Origin: Thiotrichales bacterium
GTDB lineage: Bacteria; Pseudomonadota; Gammaproteobacteria; UWMA-0217
Assembly: GCA_024763135.1 (NCBI GenBank)
Contig: JANTGD010000139.1
Location: 1 to 8,489, forward strand
Length of the DNA stretch: 8,489 bases
Direction: 5' to 3'
How positions within the stretch are numbered: the stretch's first letter is position 1; every line of letters begins with the position of its first letter. Positions 6,093-8,489 of the stretch are shown here, in pieces. The position numbers and the translations under genes are program-made. The notes under the pieces are model-generated. The model was not told the DNA's origin. It worked only from the letters and a program-made list of their open reading frames with translations, and did no database searches.

Positions 6093-7121
6093 ATGACATA
6101 CAACGTAAACGGATATGGTAGCTACAACCCGTACAGCTACGGTTCCACTGGAAACAGCGGGTCCAACCCATCTCAGGGTTATGGCTCAGGTTCCGGAGCA
6201 CCGTCGGGCAATCCATTCAGCGGAATGAGCTACAGCAGCCTAATGAGCATGATTGGCCCCTTAATGGGTCAAATGGGTGGCGGCTCGTCTTCCACCGGCT
6301 ATCCCTCGTCTGGCTATTCGCATCATGGCGGAACCCCTGGGTATGGTGGGCAAGGCGGCTATCACTACACGCCTTCACCCCAGCACAACCATACCGTCAA
6401 CTACCCTTCAGCGCCGCAATCTCAGGGGCCACTCTTTATTCAAAGCGGTGGTGGTAAAGGCGGTAAAAAAGGCCAGGGACAAACCGTTATCGGTGGAGGT
6501 TACGGCATGGGCGGCGCTGGCGGCCCGTTATTTGTCCAATCCGGCGGTGGCAAGGGCGGCAAGAAAGGCCAGTCGAATGTTACCATCCTGGGCGGCTACG
6601 GTGGCGGTGCACCCAGCTACCAGACGACCCAAACAGGACCTGGTCAGTATTTTCAACCCCCTATGCAACCACAGGGTTACCCACATGGCGGCGGTTACCC
6701 TTCCGGTCCACAGCATGGGGGTGGCTATCCTTCCGGATCTCCTCACGGTGGCGGCAACTATGGCCCCAGCCCAATGCCTTATCCCTATTATCCGGGTGTC
6801 TCCTATCCCGGACAACACAATCACACTGCAAACTACCCGGCTCCTTCACAACCTCAAGGTCCACTCTACATTCAAAGTGGTGGTGGCAAAGGCCGTGGAC
6901 AGACCATCTACAATGGGGGAGGGTACGGCAATGGCGGCTTGTTCGTGCAATCCGGTGGTGGCAAAGGCGGCAAAAAAGGCCAGTCGAACGTCACCATTCT
7001 GGGAGGTTATGGCGGCGGAACACCCAGTTGGCAAACTACGACCACCAGCCCCGCGCACTATTGGGGCGGTTATTGGGGCGGGGGTCACGGTTACTACCCT
7101 GGTGGCGGCTGGGGGAAATAA
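6093..7121 (+). CDS. Gly/Tyr/Ser/Pro-rich, acid-free repeat protein of unknown function
   Basis: I do not recognise the family. The protein is 342 residues with a strong ribosome site (GGAGGA, 5-base spacing). It has no Asp, Glu or Cys. Apart from the terminal Lys and scattered His, charge comes only from Lys/Arg in four copies of (P)LF(V/I)QSGGGKGGKKGQ at 113-128, 145-160, 257-270 (shortened, KGRGQ) and 283-297. Residues 1-96 are a Y/G/S/N/P-rich lead with a short hydrophobic patch at 45-62. Residues 97-180 and 241-320 are two copies of one module: QHNHT-x-NYP, two QSGGGKG motifs, then SNVTILGGYGGG. Between them is a HGGGYPSG run (198-224). The end is Trp/Gly/Tyr-rich. No Sec signal or membrane helix is seen. 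The composition suggests a disordered, polycationic, possibly phase-separating or matrix/adhesive protein; this is inference. It stands alone, bracketed by inverted composite miniature elements. Confidence 0.8.
   Translation: MTYNVNGYGSYNPYSYGSTGNSGSNPSQGYGSGSGAPSGNPFSGMSYSSLMSMIGPLMGQMGGGSSSTGYPSSGYSHHGGTPGYGGQGGYHYTPSPQHNHTVNYPSAPQSQGPLFIQSGGGKGGKKGQGQTVIGGGYGMGGAGGPLFVQSGGGKGGKKGQSNVTILGGYGGGAPSYQTTQTGPGQYFQPPMQPQGYPHGGGYPSGPQHGGGYPSGSPHGGGNYGPSPMPYPYYPGVSYPGQHNHTANYPAPSQPQGPLYIQSGGGKGRGQTIYNGGGYGNGGLFVQSGGGKGGKKGQSNVTILGGYGGGTPSWQTTTTSPAHYWGGYWGGGHGYYPGGGWGK
6381..6632 (+). repeat. Internal module, copy 1, of the Gly-rich gene
   Basis: This encodes residues 97-180: QHNHTVNYP, two full QSGGGKGGKKGQ motifs, and SNVTILGGYGGGAPSYQTT. 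It pairs with 6813-7052. The shared motifs differ mostly at third codon positions, for example GGT versus GGC and AAG versus AAA. Confidence 0.8.
6813..7052 (+). repeat. Internal module, copy 2, of the Gly-rich gene
   Basis: This encodes residues 241-320: QHNHTANYP, a shortened QSGGGKGRGQ motif, a full QSGGGKGGKKGQ motif, and SNVTILGGYGGGTPSWQTT. It is the direct repeat partner of 6381-6632 and is shorter by about four codons. Confidence 0.8.
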
Positions 7122-7130
7122 TCCGCTGAT

Positions 7131-7298
7131 CTAAAGAAGCTCTGATTAATTCTTAACACGGCATCTTGTGGCGCAAAATCGCTCACTTCTGCGTGGCGGA
7201 TCTTCGCAATAGCTAGCTATTACCTGCGATCCGCGCCTTGAACTGAACGGTTTTTCACCACAATTTGCTCGCGCCAGAATTAATCAGAGCTTCCCTAA
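7131..7298. repeat. Miniature palindromic element A, long copy, with CTAA flanks
   Basis: A 160-bp core (7135-7294) lies between CTAA at 7131-7134 and CTAA at 7295-7298. The terminal arms are AGAAGCTCTGATTAATTC and GAATTAATCAGAGCTTCC. Inside is a further palindrome, with GCGGATC and GATCCGC around TAGCTAGCTA (about 7196-7234). It codes for no protein. It starts ten bases after the stop of the Gly-rich gene, so its folded RNA may form that transcript's 3' end. Confidence 0.8.
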
Positions 7299-7440
7299 CA
7301 GGCTTTTGAAAAACTCTTAGGTGAGTGCGAGACAAGGCAAAATCTGGAGAAAAAGCGCAGTTTACACGCAATAAATGAGCATTTTGAGCCACAATTTACG
7401 CTGGATCGTGCCAGCTGAGCGTTTTTCAACAACCTGCTAA
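7295..7440. repeat. Miniature element B, abutting element A, with CTAA flanks
   Basis: A 138-bp core (7299-7436) lies between CTAA at 7295-7298, shared with element A, and CTAA at 7437-7440. The ends are inverted: CAGGCTTTTGAAAAAC and GTTTTTCAACAACCTG. Bases 7337-7436 are repeated in opposite orientation at 5549-5648 (94 of 100). It is non-coding. The CAGG...TTGAAAAA end type is common among small repeats of gammaproteobacteria; I cannot name the parent element. Confidence 0.78.
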
Positions 7441-7689
7441 GTGAGCCCATAACCTGCTTCCTCACTCTGCCTGTTCGCAGCACTTCCGTTAGCTGCTAAG
7501 AGGAGCCGCGGTGCTCGTTTAGTGTCGTCCTCACAGGCAGGGCGCTGCAGAACTTCGCAAGAAGCCTAAGAGCAAGGCGCTCACAGCTCAGCAACCACTG
7601 GCTATTAAAAAGGTATGTTCAAGAGTCAATAGCAGCGCGTTTATGGGCAGTAAGATGACACAGCAATAGTACAACAGGCTATTGAAAGC
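7441..7689. other. Intergenic stretch with a stray element-B-like end
   Basis: No gene or RNA is recognised. ACAGGCTATTGAAAGC at about 7674-7689 resembles the left end of element B (CAGGCTGTTGAAAAAC). No matching right end is found downstream, so it may be a relic or chance. Confidence 0.4.
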
Positions 7690-7754
7690 TAGTGGGCCAT
7701 GCGGGAAAAAAAGTAAGGCCCAGAGACCCGCCTTATTTTCCGCATGGCCCACTA
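7690..7754. repeat. Long hairpin
   Basis: TAGTGGGCCATGCGG at 7690-7704 pairs perfectly with CCGCATGGCCCACTA at 7740-7754. After an A/T-rich bulge, TAAGGC pairs with GCCTTA, leaving a short central loop. The total stem is over 20 bp. No T-run follows on the plus strand, so a standard terminator is not evident. It may be another miniature palindromic element or a transcript-stabilising structure. Confidence 0.65.
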
Positions 7755-7993
7755 ATATATTCAGCTCTAAGCGCTCATGTACAGGCAGGGACTCACTATT
7801 AACCCGGCACCCTACTAATCGCCTCATTGAATCGAAAGAACAGTCGAAACCACATCTTCCACGTTACGGCTTCCCTAACGCTAAAGTCATAGTGCTGAAA
7901 CTTCCCCACGCCATGCTTGTCCACATGAATACGGCCAATTTTCCATACTCAATTCAGGGTCTTCCTTGAGTGATTGATAACCGGGAGGTTCAA
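7755..7993 (+). promoter_or_regulatory. Upstream region of the phosphotransferase-like gene
   Basis: This is leader DNA for the gene at 7994. Apart from GGGAGG at 7983-7988, five bases before its ATG, no clear promoter hexamers or structure were found. A plus-strand reading frame at 7682-7969 runs through the hairpin, lacks a ribosome site and is not considered real. Confidence 0.35.
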
Positions 7994-8489
7994 ATGCCCC
8001 TATCCAACAGCCCGTTCACTGCTGATGATGTCGCACTCAGCTGGGCAAAAAACACATTCCATAGCCAGCACGAAGAATTAATTGCTGATAGCCCCTGGTC
8101 AAAGGTCTATCGACTTCAGGGATCCCAGGGTTCTGGATTCCTCAAGCTCCTGCCAACTCAGGAAAAGGAGACGCTGGATAAAACCGCCTTGATCCATCAG
8201 CGATTCGGAGGCGTAACCCCAGAAGTCAGTGCCATTAATCAGGAACTCGGCTTGATGTTTATGCCCGAAGAAGCGGGGCTGCGCCTCAACGAGTACTCCA
8301 GCGAACAGCAAATTCGCCAGCTACTGCTCACCTATGCCGACATCCAGATTAAGGCCGCGCAGGACCCACAACTGCTTGCGACCATTCCTCATGTCGGCTT
8401 ATCCGGGCTATTCCAGCAACTTCTCGATTTCCTCGATCCGGAGACAGCCAATCCACCAGGACAAGTCGGGGCAGACTATTTTCTCGACA
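7994..8489 (+). CDS. Phosphotransferase/kinase-like protein, APH fold (partial, 3' end cut off)
   Basis: From an ATG with a strong ribosome site (GGGAGG, 5-base spacing) the frame is open for 165 codons to the window edge. It begins MPLSNSPFTADDVALSWAKN. Residues 34-54 (PWSKVYRLQGSQGSGFLKLLP) look like the N-lobe strands of the aminoglycoside/choline phosphotransferase fold, with K51 as the candidate ATP-binding lysine. Residues about 73-95 (GGVTPEVSAINQELGLMFMP) match the usual V-P-x-V then acidic hinge pattern, and helices with LLLTYADIQIKAAQDPQLL follow. The catalytic loop and metal-binding DxD would lie beyond the window, so activity cannot be judged. The substrate is unknown; many such proteins are not antibiotic kinases. 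It probably starts a new plus-strand transcription unit. Confidence 0.65.
   Translation, partial: MPLSNSPFTADDVALSWAKNTFHSQHEELIADSPWSKVYRLQGSQGSGFLKLLPTQEKETLDKTALIHQRFGGVTPEVSAINQELGLMFMPEEAGLRLNEYSSEQQIRQLLLTYADIQIKAAQDPQLLATIPHVGLSGLFQQLLDFLDPETANPPGQVGADYFLD

Noticed and set aside
6453..6476. SGGGKGGKKGQ looks a little like the deviant Walker A loop (SGKGGxGKS/T) of ParA/Mrp ATPases.
   Set aside because: It is repeated four times in low-complexity sequence, lacks the final GK[ST] pattern, and there is no surrounding Rossmann-like sequence.
6277..7134. A 285-codon open frame overlapping the Gly-rich gene on the same strand in another frame.
   Set aside because: It is a shadow of GGN-rich repetitive coding sequence. 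It has no ribosome site, an incoherent protein, and the other frame has a strong start and motif conservation.
7869..7878. GCTTCCCTAA, identical to the right end of element A plus its flank.
   Set aside because: It is only 10 bp, with no inverted partner nearby; chance or an undetectable relic.
7682..7969. A plus-strand 95-codon frame upstream of the phosphotransferase-like gene.
   Set aside because: It translates through the long hairpin, has no ribosome site and gives no recognisable protein.

Overview
The window reads as chromosomal DNA of a Gram-negative bacterium, most likely a gammaproteobacterium. It encodes an outer-membrane polysaccharide export lipoprotein, an outer-membrane beta-barrel, a periplasmic adaptor with a signal peptide, and a short-chain dehydrogenase whose closest match by eye is the gammaproteobacterial YciK family. 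Intergenic DNA is rich in small palindromic elements. No rRNA, tRNA, CRISPR array, transposase or phage gene was seen.

Left part (1-2077, minus strand): an exopolysaccharide export operon, transcribed right to left. It holds a Wza/BexD-type export lipoprotein (2077-1430), a large beta-barrel protein (1403-246) and the first 21 codons of what is probably a Wzz/chain-length determinant gene that leaves the window at base 1. Together these would form the outer-membrane exit, an accessory barrel and the inner-membrane copolymerase. The 180-base gap before the last gene carries two abutting perfect 12-bp palindromes.

Middle (2562-5208): a plus-strand YciK-like dehydrogenase whose catalytic Tyr, and probably its Ser, are replaced. 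It converges on a minus-strand pair: an AhpD-like tandem carboxymuconolactone decarboxylase-domain protein, followed by a HlyD-type periplasmic adaptor with no pump gene beside it. A 47-bp palindromic element flanked by CTAA and a weak hairpin lie between the convergent units.

Right part (5209-7993): a gene-poor, repeat-dense stretch. Two copies of a composite miniature element, in opposite orientation, bracket one gene (6093-7121). That gene encodes a Gly/Tyr/Ser/Pro-rich protein with no Asp, Glu or Cys, whose lysines sit almost only in four copies of a Q-S-G-G-G-K-G motif. The left bracketing element equals the right one minus exactly 164 bp, lost between two copies of the 7-mer ATTTTGC. 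Both elements are flanked by YTAR-type tetranucleotides (TTAA or CTAA), as with IS5-group insertions.

Right edge (7994-8489, plus strand): the 5' portion of a kinase-like gene resembling the aminoglycoside/choline phosphotransferase fold, cut by the window end.

The strongest candidates for something undescribed are the acid-free repeat protein in its element-bracketed setting and the stepwise history of the composite miniature elements. The dehydrogenase with an altered active site is a third lead.
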